Assembly (NCBI GenBank): GCA_001797675.1
Contig: MGQB01000023.1
Coordinates: 62,001 to 126,000 of the forward strand
DNA: 64,000 nt
From: Deltaproteobacteria bacterium RBG_13_43_22
GTDB lineage: Bacteria > Desulfobacterota > RBG-13-43-22
Reading direction: 5' to 3'
In this document: positions 37,103 through 46,242 of the stretch, one piece after another
Numbering within the stretch: the first letter of the stretch is position 1
Layout of the letters: each line of letters begins with the position of its first letter
The notes under the pieces: model-generated
Databases searched by the model: none
What the model was told of the DNA's origin: nothing
Seen by the model: only the letters and a program-made list of their open reading frames with translations
Position numbers and translations under genes: made by a program

Positions 37103-38068
37103 CTAAGGGAGCCCATTCAGTTTCCCTTCTTCCAGGACCTTGATGATTTTTTCCAGAGATTCTTTCAGTTCCTTGGAACTCGAGAAATGGACCGCCAGGT
37201 CATAATGTCCTCCTTCAAAAAAAGGAGGGGGATTGATGCGGGTTCGCTGATCCAAATTCAAAGGAGAGATCATTGCTTCAAAGGTTTTTTCAGTATCGGT
37301 CAAAGCAGGATACCGACAATTTCGAAAAAATTTTCGAAAAGCCTGCCCTTTCTGCTGTGGCGTCCAGGTCGGCTGCTGCAGCAGAATCATGATCGTTGAA
37401 GTTGAAAGAATTTTTTTCGGTTTTTCAGAGCGTCGAATGCAGATTTCTTTCAGTTCGGTTAAAAATTCTTTTTGTTTCTGAAATCCCCAACGGAAGAAAA
37501 TAAACAGTGCAAAAATAAGATGGGCAAGGGGAAGAAATTCCCGGATCACCGATTCAATAGTCTCAGGAAACAATCGCCCCTGAATCAGGGCTGGCCAATA
37601 AATAGGGCTCATTTCTGAGATTCTTAAAAAACGATCAAAAATTTCTTTTTTCGGCGGCAGATCTAAAAGGGGGAGATACCTTTGGATCAGTTCCCTTTCT
37701 TCTATGAAAAACGCCATTTTTTTTACGATAAAAGACTTTTCAACCGAATTGAAGCCTCGAACGCAATTATCATGGAAATTAAATAAAAACAAATCGTTCT
37801 CTTTAATTCCGTTTGTAACGATTTTACAAGAAACCGGGTTCCGGCCGATTTTCTGAAGGGATCGAAGCCGTCTGTTCCCTGTTACAATGCAAAAACGGCC
37901 TTGTGCTTTTTTCTGAAGAACAGGCAATTGTTGCAGGCCAATAGTCTTAATCGAAAGGATCAAAGACTCAATAGGGCGATCATAGGTGGTTCGATAGGTT
38001 GCATCATCCCAATCGATCCGTGAGAAAGTAAGGTCTTTGGTCTCAGACTTAATCAAAATAGGATTCAT
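37103..38068 (-). CDS. ParB-N/sulfiredoxin-fold domain protein
   Basis: 321 residues. The N-terminal ~110 residues follow the ParB-N pattern: SRIDWDDATYRTTYDRPIESLILSIKTIGLQQLPVLQKK, then FCIVTGNRRLRSLQKIG with the GxRR(L) nucleotide-binding motif (ParB itself binds CTP here), and FNFHDNCVRGFNSVEKS. The remaining ~200 residues are helical and Phe-rich without a recognisable ParB HTH. No parA or parS-like inverted repeat is nearby, so chromosome segregation is unlikely. The SPL-like gene lies directly downstream and the two probably form an operon. Confidence 0.75.
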   Translation of the reverse strand: MNPILIKSETKDLTFSRIDWDDATYRTTYDRPIESLILSIKTIGLQQLPVLQKKAQGRFCIVTGNRRLRSLQKIGRNPVSCKIVTNGIKENDLFLFNFHDNCVRGFNSVEKSFIVKKMAFFIEERELIQRYLPLLDLPPKKEIFDRFLRISEMSPIYWPALIQGRLFPETIESVIREFLPLAHLIFALFIFFRWGFQKQKEFLTELKEICIRRSEKPKKILSTSTIMILLQQPTWTPQQKGQAFRKFFRNCRYPALTDTEKTFEAMISPLNLDQRTRINPPPFFEGGHYDLAVHFSSSKELKESLEKIIKVLEEGKLNGLP

Positions 38069-38261
38069 GAACTTAATTGATCCTCTGCCCCGCTCGGAGC
38101 GCTATTGTTTTGTAAAAATTTCCTTCCGCCCTCCGATGGCTAAAGGGCGTATCCAATGTTTTCTCCTTTGGAAAAGGTTGGGGATCCGACAAGGAGGGAG
38201 ATTTGGAAGCATTAGAATCAGACACGGAAAAGAGCCCCACGGGAATGGCACACCGACCAAA

Positions 38262-39149
38262 CTAATTTTGAATGGGTTGGTCGACAGAGGCTTCAAAAAA
38301 AGGGGGGTCTTTCCTTTCCACTAGAAGACGGCGGATCCGGCGTTTGTCTGCTTCCAGAATGGTCATTTTCAAGTCCTGAAAATAGACTTTTTCACCCACT
38401 TCTGGGACTCTCTCTAAAAGATTAATGATCAGACCTCCAACGGTTTCAAAATTTTTTTCCTCGATTTCCAATTCAAAATAATGTTCAAATTCTTCAATTT
38501 CCAAACGGGCATCCACTTCCACACGACCACTGTCCAGGGGTTTCAACCGTGATTCCTGGCGGTCGTATTCATCTTCAATGTCACCGATAATCTCTTCAAT
38601 GATATCTTCCATAGTTACCAACCCGGAAATTCCGCCGTATTCATCCAGGACAATGGCCATATGGACTTTTTCCAATTTTAATTCTCGAAAAAGATGGACG
38701 ATCTTTTTAGTTTCCGGTACAAAGGTAGGTTGGCGAAAAATCCCTGGCGGGATGGGTTGATCCGGCGGAAGATGCCAATAAGGCAACAGGTCCTTTACAT
38801 GAAGCATCCCGATGATATTGTCCGGATTTTCCTGGTAAATCGGGAGGCGGGAATGGCCGTGTTCGAGCGTCAGATCAATAATGGTCTGAATACTCACATC
38901 CGAGCTGATCGCCAGCATTTCAGTCCTTGGGACCATGACCTCCCGGACCACGGTATCTTTGAATTCAAAGATACTCTGAATCATATCCCCTTGTTCCGGG
39001 GTAAGGAGTCCCTGTTCTTCCCCCTGGTCGATCAGCTCTTGGAAGTCTCTTTCTAAAACGGATTCCGGTGGAGTTTCCGGTTTCTTCCTAAAAAAAGAAC
39101 GAACCTGATCAATCAATCTTGAAGGGCGGTCGTCGGGGTATGTACTCAT
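38262..39149 (-). CDS. corC: CorC/HlyC-type CBS protein
   Basis: 295 residues. After a basic N-terminal region come two CBS domains (~70-195; MVPRTEMLAISSDVSIQTIIDL and FRQPTFVPETKKIVHLFRELK...EYGGISGLVTMEDIIEEIIGDI) and a C-terminal CorC_HlyC domain (~205-280). It lacks the DUF21 membrane part, as in the soluble CorC form. CorC is tied to Mg2+/Co2+ efflux and membrane stress. There is no ybeY or phoH-like gene nearby in the usual order. Confidence 0.88.
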   Translation of the reverse strand: MSTYPDDRPSRLIDQVRSFFRKKPETPPESVLERDFQELIDQGEEQGLLTPEQGDMIQSIFEFKDTVVREVMVPRTEMLAISSDVSIQTIIDLTLEHGHSRLPIYQENPDNIIGMLHVKDLLPYWHLPPDQPIPPGIFRQPTFVPETKKIVHLFRELKLEKVHMAIVLDEYGGISGLVTMEDIIEEIIGDIEDEYDRQESRLKPLDSGRVEVDARLEIEEFEHYFELEIEEKNFETVGGLIINLLERVPEVGEKVYFQDLKMTILEADKRRIRRLLVERKDPPFFEASVDQPIQN

Positions 39150-39339
39150 AAGGTATAGAATTTCATAACAGATTTCTTAGCATGTGTCAATTTTTTTCTG
39201 AATTGAAATTTTCATTGATTAGGTTATAGTTAAACCAAGAAAGAACGTTTGGTGTTGACCGTTCGGCGTTCATCGAAACCCTTTTTATACTTCTTGGTAT
39301 CCCGAAGGAGCAGGACAGTTTAGAAAGAAAATAGTTTTA

Positions 39340-39374
39340 AATCCCCCTCAATCCCCCTTTTCCAAAGGGGGGCG
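39340..39374. repeat. Dispersed C/G-tract palindromic repeat, copy 2
   Basis: An inverted, nearly identical copy of the unit at 26214-26249, located 60 bp before the 184-residue hypothetical gene. The self-complementary C-tract/G-tract pattern is a potential hairpin. Confidence 0.7.
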
Positions 39375-39432
39375 TGGGATTGCGTGAGAATTTATTAACA
39401 AAGAAATTTAAGTTGTAGGAGTTATCCAATCG

Positions 39433-39987
39433 ATGGCCAAAGTCGTTTCCCTTGAATCTTTAAAAAATCAAAAGGCTGCCAAAAGGGGTTTCCGAGAATG
39501 GCAACGCCGATTCAAGACAATGCCGATATTGGATGAACAAACCAAATGGTCCGATCTCCCGGACGAATTGATCCTGTTTTTGGCCGAAGATGATGAAGAC
39601 AGCCGGCCGATCATTCATGATCTCCTGATGGGTAGCCTTGGCTTGGGAAGCGGTTATGATTTTGAATCCCTGCCGCCGGAGCAATTACTGCCTCTTTTGG
39701 ATATCTACTTTATTATTATCGATCAAGTACGATTCGAATGTATGCGTCGGTTGGGATGGGTAAACGAGATCCCTTTAGGCGACAAACCCATTATCGGATT
39801 GATCAGGGATTCTAAACCAGGCCTTCCTTCAACCCTGACGGACACCCCCATGCCTACCCCGAAACATCCCGCCTACCCTGAGTATTGTCTATTAAAGGAA
39901 ATGGAGAAGATGGCTTTCATAAGGAGAACCATTCCCGAAGCCGTAAAACAATTTCAAGAAAAAATGAAATCCTATGGAAAACGATAA
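39433..39987 (+). CDS. Hypothetical protein coupled to an acyl-CoA synthetase
   Basis: 184 residues, acidic-to-neutral, soluble, no signal. It has an N-terminal basic helix (ESLKNQKAAKRGFREWQRRFK) and a mid part PPEQLLPLLDIYFIIIDQVRFECMRRLGW; the end is charged and helical. I recognise no family. Its last 14 bases overlap the start of the NDP-forming acyl-CoA synthetase gene, so the two are translationally coupled and likely functionally linked, perhaps as an assembly or regulatory subunit. Confidence 0.65.
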   Translation: MAKVVSLESLKNQKAAKRGFREWQRRFKTMPILDEQTKWSDLPDELILFLAEDDEDSRPIIHDLLMGSLGLGSGYDFESLPPEQLLPLLDIYFIIIDQVRFECMRRLGWVNEIPLGDKPIIGLIRDSKPGLPSTLTDTPMPTPKHPAYPEYCLLKEMEKMAFIRRTIPEAVKQFQEKMKSYGKR

Positions 39988-42250
39988 CACCAATCTTCAA
40001 AATCTATTTTTTCCCCAATCGGTGGCCATGGTGGGGGCTTCCAACCGTTTCGGCAAGTGGGGATTTAATCTGTCGGCTACCCTTCTGGTTTCACCGTTTT
40101 CAGGCCCGGTTTACCTAGTCAATCCCAACGAACCGTTTATCCTGGGACAGCGGACCTTCCCGGACCTGGGATCGCTGCCCGGCAAGGTGGATCTGGCTGT
40201 TTTAGCCGTTCCGGCCGTCCAGACCATCCCTCTTATCGAAGAGTGCGGACGACTTGGGATTCCCAATGCCCTGGTGGTGGCCTCAAATTTTAAAGAGGTA
40301 GGAGAAAAAGGCGCTCGGTTGGAAGAAAAACTAACCCAGACGGCAAAGGCCGGAGGAGTTCGGATTGTCGGTCCCAACACCATGGGAATTGTCAATACCA
40401 GCGCCAGCTTGGAAATTCTCTTTATGCCCCTCGGGGTCAAAGCCGGTCCGGTGGATATAATCTCTCAATCAGGGAATATCGGTTCCCAGATTATGGAATT
40501 AGGGATGAAAGAAGGAGTGGGTGTTTTCAGGTTTGTTGGATCAGGCAACGAAGCCGTTTTAGGTGTGGAAGATTATCTGGCCTATTTCGGTCAGGATGAT
40601 CTCTCCCGATTGATTGTCCTGTATTTAGAAGGAATTAGAAACGGTGAGCAGTTCCTTAAAACGGCCGAAAAAATAACCCCACACAAGCCAATTTTGGCCT
40701 TGAAAGCCGGAAAAACGATTCACGGATCACAGGCCGCTCGTTCCCATTCCGGAGCCGTGGCCCAGTCCCCCAAAATGATTTCCGACCTGTTTAAACAGGT
40801 GGGCATCATTGAAGCCCAATCCACTGAAGAGTTGATCGATTTAATTAAGACCTTCAGTCTGCTTAAGCCACCGGCCGGGGATCGGCTGGGCGTCGTCTCC
40901 CTGGGGGGCGGCTGGGGAGTAGCCACAACCGACGCCGCTGCCCTCAAAGGTCTGTCCCTTCCGGTCTTGTCCCCTTCATTGGTGGAACGGCTGAACCATT
41001 GGCTTCCTCCCTTTTGGAGCCGTCAAAATCCCCTGGACCTGGTTGGTACACCAAACCGGCGATCCCATATTGAAGTCCTTCGGGCCCTCGCGGCCAGTGA
41101 AGAAATCGATGCCGTTGTCGCCCTTGGTATGCTGGCCGGATTTAAAAAATATCTGAGTCAACTCTCCAAATGGAAGAGATTGATCCTGAAACAAAAAATC
41201 AGGTCCTTTTTCTCCTTCCCAACTAAAATTTTTAAAAAATCCCTTATCCTTTCAGTGAAGGAGATATCAAAGGAAGACAGGGATATAAAAGGATTCCAAA
41301 AAAAAGACCTTTATCTTTGGAAAGACAGCGGATTTGTCAAAGAAATCCAAGGCATCATGGCGGTCTATAAAAAACCGATTCTGTTGGTTACCTTTCTTCC
41401 AGTGACGGCCGTCCAGATGACCCGGCGCTTTGGCCTGCCTGTCTTCGGTAATCCGGAGCGGGCGGTAGGTTCTATGGCTGGGCTGATTGATTATGGGCGT
41501 TTTGTAAGAGAGACCCAAAAAGGAAATTTCACACTCCGGAAAGCAACCGGTGCAAAAAGGATATTGTCTGTTCGCGTAAATGAGGCCTTGAATGAATATC
41601 AAGGCAAACGAATCCTGGCCGATTATCAAATCCCAATCACCCGGGAAGGCATGGCAAAAACGAAGGAGGAGGCCGTTTCTTTAGCCGAGAAGATCGGGTA
41701 TCCGGTGGCGATCAAAATTCTTTCTCCCGATATTATCCACAAGACCGATCAAGGAGGGGTGATCCTTTCGATTCACAATGAAGAAGAGTTGGGCCGAGCT
41801 ATTGAGCAACTGGAGAAACGGTTTCCGCCCCTGAAGGATCCGGACCATCAAGACTGCCTTATCATCCAGGAAATGGTCGTTAAAGGAGTGGAAGTCCTCC
41901 TGGGAATGAACAATGATCCTCATTTCGGGCCGTTGCTGGTCCTTGGTTTAGGAGGAATCTTAGTGGAAGTCCTGAAGGACGTGGCCTTTGCCAAGCCTCC
42001 GATAACGGCCCTTCAGGCCGAACAACTCTGGCGTTCCTTACGAGGATCGGTTATACTGGAAGGGGTACGAGGAAAACCACCGGCAGACTTGACCGCCCTG
42101 GTCCAAGCCACAGTTGGATTTTCATATTTAATCGAAGACTTGGGCCAAGATTTCGAAGGAATTGATATCAACCCTTTGATGGTCCTTCCTGAAGGACAAG
42201 GGGTCAAGGCCTTGGATGCCTTATTTGTGACCAAATCAAATGACAAATAA
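39974..42250 (+). CDS. NDP-forming acyl-CoA synthetase (fused alpha-beta, acetate-CoA ligase type)
   Basis: 758 residues. Order: CoA-binding Rossmann domain (~10-140), succinyl-CoA-ligase-like domains with the phosphorylated His at H258 (in ARSHSGAVA), then a linker and a C-terminal ATP-grasp domain (~530-750: GYPVAIKILSPDIIHKTDQGGV, LIIQEMVVKGVEVLLGM, DINPLMVLPEG). It makes acyl-CoA + ADP + Pi reversibly and in anaerobes gains ATP from acyl-CoA. The region at about residues 392-455 is Lys/Phe-rich and unlike the rest, possibly a loop insertion. The acyl substrate is not predictable. Confidence 0.9.
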   Translation: MENDNTNLQNLFFPQSVAMVGASNRFGKWGFNLSATLLVSPFSGPVYLVNPNEPFILGQRTFPDLGSLPGKVDLAVLAVPAVQTIPLIEECGRLGIPNALVVASNFKEVGEKGARLEEKLTQTAKAGGVRIVGPNTMGIVNTSASLEILFMPLGVKAGPVDIISQSGNIGSQIMELGMKEGVGVFRFVGSGNEAVLGVEDYLAYFGQDDLSRLIVLYLEGIRNGEQFLKTAEKITPHKPILALKAGKTIHGSQAARSHSGAVAQSPKMISDLFKQVGIIEAQSTEELIDLIKTFSLLKPPAGDRLGVVSLGGGWGVATTDAAALKGLSLPVLSPSLVERLNHWLPPFWSRQNPLDLVGTPNRRSHIEVLRALAASEEIDAVVALGMLAGFKKYLSQLSKWKRLILKQKIRSFFSFPTKIFKKSLILSVKEISKEDRDIKGFQKKDLYLWKDSGFVKEIQGIMAVYKKPILLVTFLPVTAVQMTRRFGLPVFGNPERAVGSMAGLIDYGRFVRETQKGNFTLRKATGAKRILSVRVNEALNEYQGKRILADYQIPITREGMAKTKEEAVSLAEKIGYPVAIKILSPDIIHKTDQGGVILSIHNEEELGRAIEQLEKRFPPLKDPDHQDCLIIQEMVVKGVEVLLGMNNDPHFGPLLVLGLGGILVEVLKDVAFAKPPITALQAEQLWRSLRGSVILEGVRGKPPADLTALVQATVGFSYLIEDLGQDFEGIDINPLMVLPEGQGVKALDALFVTKSNDK

Positions 42251-42397
42251 CCAACGGGAAGTGACCAGTGGCGGATCACAGGGGACGATAGAAAATTATT
42301 TTCGAAGGTTTTTGTAATTTTAAATCCCTTAATCCCTAGGCTATAAACATAAAAACGATGAAGGGTTAACCCGAAGAATCGAAGAGGAATATTGTCT

Positions 42398-43921
42398 ATG
42401 AACCGTAATAGATTTGCAATGATGATAAGTTTTTGGTTCTTATTAATATCCATTAATTTTGTCTGGGCCGGAGAACCGGTTCAACTCCGAATCCTTTACC
42501 TCAATGACTTCCATGGTTTTGCCGAACCCTATCAACCGGCCGGGAGTCCGGAAAAGATGGGGGGAATCGCTTTCCTGGCCGGAGAAGTGAATCGTCTTCG
42601 GAAGGAACGTCCTGCTCTGCTTTTGGCCGCCGGGGACATGATCCAAGGCAATCCCTGGGCCAATCTTTTTGAGGGCCAATCGACTCTGGAGGTCATGAAT
42701 GTTATGGAGTTTTCAGCCATGGTCCTCGGGAATCACGAGTTTGACTTCGGACAGGAGGTTCTTAAAAAACGGATTCAGGAGGCCCGTTTCCCTATCCTGG
42801 CTGCTAATGTCCAGGGAATGCCGGGTATCAAGCCCTATGTGCTCAAAGAAATCTCCGGTCTTAATATCGCGATTATCGGACTTATCACCGAGGAAACTCC
42901 AACAACTACCCACCCAAAAAATGTCAAGGGCCTTGTTTTTTCTTCCATGATCGATTCGGTCCAAAAGGCCATCCAGGAATTAGGCGACAGGCCCGATCTG
43001 GTAATTGTCCTTTCCCATCTTGGTCTTCCGGCTGACCGCCGTCTGGCTGATACTGTAAAGGGTGTAACACTGATCGTCGGCGGACACACCCACACACGGA
43101 TCGAATCCCCCATGAAGGTCAATGAAACTTTGATCGTTCAAGCCTGGGAACACGCCAAGGTGTTGGGAGTTCTGGATCTTACGATTCAGAATCGAAAAGT
43201 GATCCGGTATGAAGGAAAACTGGAAGCTATCCGGCCGGACTTACAACCGCCTGATCCGGTTGCCTTAGAAATAGTAGACCGCTATAAGAATCAGGCCGTT
43301 GCCATTCTTGAGGAAGTGATTGGCGAGGCTCTAATGGATTTACAGGGCCAAGGTTCACGGTCCGCAGAAACCAACCTGGGAAACCTGATTACCGATATTT
43401 TAAGAGAGGAAACCCAGGCCGATGTGGCTATGACCAATGGGGGAGGTATCCGCGCCGACATTTTAAAGGGCCCTATCCGAATAAAAGATCTATTCACCGT
43501 CCTGCCGTTCTCCAATCATCCGGTCGTCCTCAGAGTCAGTGGGCAGGAACTCAAGGACATTTTCGAATATGGGCTATCCGACTTGAGCGGAACAGGCGGC
43601 CGATTCCCTCAGGTGTCCGGAATTCACCTGACCTATTCACCCACGGCCCCCATCGGCCAAAGGCTGACCAATATCAGAGTCGGAGCAAAACCCTTGAATC
43701 CGGAAACCTGGTATTCCCTGGCCACCAATGATTTCCTAGCCGCTGGGGGCGATGGGTATGCGGTTTTAAAAAACATTATAGAAAAAAAAGTAGGAACTCC
43801 ATCCGTCGAACGCGTTATTCTCTTGGATTCCGGCAGAGAGATCCGTGATCTGGTAACCGATTACATCAAGGTTAAAAAACAGATTTCTGCCTCGGTGGAT
43901 GGCCGAATCCGAAAAGAATGA
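42398..43921 (+). CDS. Secreted 5'-nucleotidase/UshA-type metallophosphoesterase
   Basis: 507 residues from the ATG at 42398 (a TTG two codons upstream also exists). Signal peptide up to VWA-GE. Metallophosphoesterase domain with NDFHGF, AGDMIQGNP, GNHEFDFG, LSHLGLPADRRLA and GGHTHT, binding two metals. The C-terminal 5'-nucleotidase domain has GNLITDILREETQADVAMTNGGGIRADI and the substrate-stacking region ATNDFLAAGGDGY. It dephosphorylates nucleotides or UDP-sugars in the periplasm. Confidence 0.92.
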   Translation: MNRNRFAMMISFWFLLISINFVWAGEPVQLRILYLNDFHGFAEPYQPAGSPEKMGGIAFLAGEVNRLRKERPALLLAAGDMIQGNPWANLFEGQSTLEVMNVMEFSAMVLGNHEFDFGQEVLKKRIQEARFPILAANVQGMPGIKPYVLKEISGLNIAIIGLITEETPTTTHPKNVKGLVFSSMIDSVQKAIQELGDRPDLVIVLSHLGLPADRRLADTVKGVTLIVGGHTHTRIESPMKVNETLIVQAWEHAKVLGVLDLTIQNRKVIRYEGKLEAIRPDLQPPDPVALEIVDRYKNQAVAILEEVIGEALMDLQGQGSRSAETNLGNLITDILREETQADVAMTNGGGIRADILKGPIRIKDLFTVLPFSNHPVVLRVSGQELKDIFEYGLSDLSGTGGRFPQVSGIHLTYSPTAPIGQRLTNIRVGAKPLNPETWYSLATNDFLAAGGDGYAVLKNIIEKKVGTPSVERVILLDSGREIRDLVTDYIKVKKQISASVDGRIRKE

Positions 43922-43927
43922 TCCATT

Positions 43928-44158
43928 ATGCGTATATGGCTCAATGATAAACCGATCACCCTCATCCCCGGCATGACCATCCGCCAGATCCTGATCCAGT
44001 CTGATTGTCTTCGGGAGATTGAAAAAGGGTGGATGGTTTATGATGAATGGGAGAACGAAGTCGGGCTCGATGGGGCCATCGAAAATGGAAGCCGATTTAC
44101 GTTGAGGCCGGCACAGAAGCCGTCAACGAGAAGGAAAAAAGATAATGGTTCAAGATGA
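43928..44158 (+). CDS. ThiS/MoaD-like small beta-grasp protein
   Basis: 76 residues. The ubiquitin-like beta-grasp rhythm is clear: MRIWLNDKPITLIPGMTIRQILIQSD, then GWMVYDEWENEVG and ENGSRFTLRP. It lacks the C-terminal Gly-Gly needed for sulfur transfer, and instead has a basic tail. So it is probably a fold relative used as a binding module, not an active sulfur carrier. It lies 6 bp after the nucleotidase gene and its end overlaps the S1-protein gene by 14 bases. Confidence 0.65.
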   Translation: MRIWLNDKPITLIPGMTIRQILIQSDCLREIEKGWMVYDEWENEVGLDGAIENGSRFTLRPAQKPSTRRKKDNGSR

Positions 44159-45740
44159 TATGGATATGAATTTTGCCGAACTTTTTGAGGCCAGTGCCCG
44201 GTCGGCCGGTGAAGGGCCCCTTGAACCCGGGGAACCGGTACAGGGAAAAGTGGTTCTCGTCACACCCGATACGGTTTTCATCGATTATGGCGCCAAATCC
44301 GAGGGCTGGGCCGACTTACAGGAATTCCTGGATGAAAATGGTGATCTGACCGTAAAGCCCGGTATGGAGGTGGAACTGGCCTTTATCGGATACGGACCGT
44401 CGGGAGCCCAGTTGGGTAATTGTTTGCGCCAAGTTTCCGGAAGTACCGGCAAAGAGCTTTTCAGAAAGGCCTTTGAATCCGGAATCTCCCTCGAGGGAAC
44501 GGTTACCGGGACCAACAAGGGCGGCCTGGAAATTACCGTCTCCGGAACAAAGGCCTTTTGCCCTTTTTCACAAATGGATTTGACTTTTCTGGACCGGCCC
44601 GAAGCTTTTATTGGAACCACCCAAAAATTCAAAGTCACCCAGTTTGAAGAAGAGGGAAAAAACATCGTTCTCTCCCGACGGGCGGTATTGCAGGCTGAAA
44701 AAGAAGCCTTGGCCGAAGGTACAAGGAAACGCCTTGTTGTTGGAGAGGTGTTCCAAGGCCGGGTGACCCGATTGACCCCCTTTGGGGCTTTTGTTGATCT
44801 GGGCGGGATAGAGGGCCTGGTCCATATATCGGAAATCTCCCGCAGTCAAGTTTCGGATCCGGCAGATCACCTGGCCGTGGGTCAGGATGTGTCCGTTAAG
44901 GTCCTACAAATAAAAACCGATGAAAAAGATATTGAACGCATCAGCCTGTCCCTTAAAGCCTTGGAACCGGACCCCTGGGAAACAGGGCTGGGTTTTGATG
45001 AAGGAGATATTCTTTTAGGTAAGGTTCGCAATCTTGCCCAATATGGGGCTTTTGTGGAAGTCGCCTCCGGCTTAGAAGGGCTGGTTCATCTTTCGGAAAT
45101 TACCACAAAACGCATTCACCATCCCAAGGAAAAACTCAAAATAGGTCAGGAAGTGGAAGTTAAGGTCCTGGAAATTAATAGAGAACAACGAAGGATTTCT
45201 CTTTCCATTAAGGAGGTCACTCCGTTGTCGGATTCAGTAAAGGATTCCCTTGAGCGGGAAATATTTCGGACCGGAAATGTGATTCGAAAACGGGTTAAAA
45301 CCGATTCGGCCGAGGTCTTTTTGGGATCGGGCGAAGATAATTTTATAGATAATAGTGAAGGTCCTAACCGACAGAAAATCCCAGGTCCCCAGCCTCCGCA
45401 AGTGGGTTTGTTGGTTAAAGGGATTGTCCGTTCCATAAAACCGTATGGACTATTTGTGGATCTCCCCGACTTGGGCCCACATCAGCGAGGTCTCCTGCAT
45501 AACAGCCAGGTATTGGTTCCGGAAATGAATCAATCGAAAAAGTCCCTTAAAGAAGGGGACGAGATAGAAGTCGAACTCATCAAGATTGATGAACTGGGAA
45601 GGATTTCTCTTTCCCAGAAGTCGGTCTTGGATCATCAGGACCGGATCTCATTGAATGAATATCGAAATCGAGTCAAAGAAACCGGCAAATTGGGCACTAT
45701 GGCCGATTTATTTAATAAAAAGAAAAGGCTATCTTCATGA
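44145..45740 (+). CDS. Five-S1-domain RNA-binding protein (ribosomal-protein-S1-like)
   Basis: 531 residues with AAGGAA before the ATG. Five S1 OB-folds are seen at roughly 28-95, 110-175, 195-275, 280-350 and 420-495, the third and fourth being the best (FGAFVDLGGIEGLVHISEIS and YGAFVEVASGLEGLVHLSEIT). It resembles ribosomal protein S1, which has 4 to 6 domains and brings mRNA to the ribosome, but the first two domains are divergent and the gene is far from cmk. A second S1-like protein is therefore also possible. An acidic linker follows domain four. Confidence 0.88.
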   Translation: MVQDDMDMNFAELFEASARSAGEGPLEPGEPVQGKVVLVTPDTVFIDYGAKSEGWADLQEFLDENGDLTVKPGMEVELAFIGYGPSGAQLGNCLRQVSGSTGKELFRKAFESGISLEGTVTGTNKGGLEITVSGTKAFCPFSQMDLTFLDRPEAFIGTTQKFKVTQFEEEGKNIVLSRRAVLQAEKEALAEGTRKRLVVGEVFQGRVTRLTPFGAFVDLGGIEGLVHISEISRSQVSDPADHLAVGQDVSVKVLQIKTDEKDIERISLSLKALEPDPWETGLGFDEGDILLGKVRNLAQYGAFVEVASGLEGLVHLSEITTKRIHHPKEKLKIGQEVEVKVLEINREQRRISLSIKEVTPLSDSVKDSLEREIFRTGNVIRKRVKTDSAEVFLGSGEDNFIDNSEGPNRQKIPGPQPPQVGLLVKGIVRSIKPYGLFVDLPDLGPHQRGLLHNSQVLVPEMNQSKKSLKEGDEIEVELIKIDELGRISLSQKSVLDHQDRISLNEYRNRVKETGKLGTMADLFNKKKRLSS

Positions 45741-46048
45741 CCCTGATGGAATTTTCCATGATCCCTCTGGATAAAGGGTCAAGTTTCAGCGAATACGTAG
45801 CCCGAATCCTGACCCTGGTTGATCAAAGCGGGCTGGACTATCGATTGAATCCTATGGGCACCGTGGTTGAAGGTCAGTGGGATGATCTCCTGGCCCTGCT
45901 GACCCGCTGTTTTCGAGCCTTGGAACAGGATTCCAGCCGTATCAGCCTCCAGGTCAAATTTGATCATCGAAAAGGGTCGGAATCACGGATAGAAAGCAAA
46001 ATCCGCAGTGTCCAGAACAAGGCAAACCGTCCTTTAAAGGTTTCCTGA
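45737..46048 (+). CDS. MTH1187-family (thiamine-binding) protein
   Basis: 103 residues of the MTH1187/YkoF-like family: MEFSMIPLDKGSSFSEYVARIL near the start, SGLDYRLNPMGTVVEGQWDDLLALL in the middle and SRISLQVKFDHRKG before the end. Members are small ferredoxin-like folds, some of which bind thiamine or HMP. It starts 4 bases before the S1-protein stop (ATGA overlap), so it is in the same operon. The partner is unknown. Confidence 0.83.
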   Translation: MTLMEFSMIPLDKGSSFSEYVARILTLVDQSGLDYRLNPMGTVVEGQWDDLLALLTRCFRALEQDSSRISLQVKFDHRKGSESRIESKIRSVQNKANRPLKVS

Positions 46049-46199
46049 TAAACCATCTATTTTTCCTTTATTTTTCGAATACAGTTTGATATAATTAAAG
46101 AAAATGGCTTATTGGGTCGACAAAAAACAGTCATAGAGGTTTCTTTCAAGGGATTGCCTCCACTGCCTTTGTTTCTTATTCGTGAGGTGTATTTTTTTC

Positions 46200-46228
46200 T
46201 TGACATGAACTTATAACGGTGTTATATT
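46200..46228 (+). promoter_or_regulatory. Near-consensus sigma-70 promoter for the pilin operon
   Basis: TTGACA at 46200-46205, an exact 17-bp spacer, and TATATT at 46223-46228. The predicted RNA start near 46235 is just before the 5' stem of the GEMM riboswitch. Confidence 0.85.
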
Positions 46229-46242
46229 ATATACACGAATAA

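Noticed and set aside
37103-38068. Chromosome-partition ParB
   Set aside because: No ParA, no central HTH and no parS-like sites; the domain is ParB-N only.
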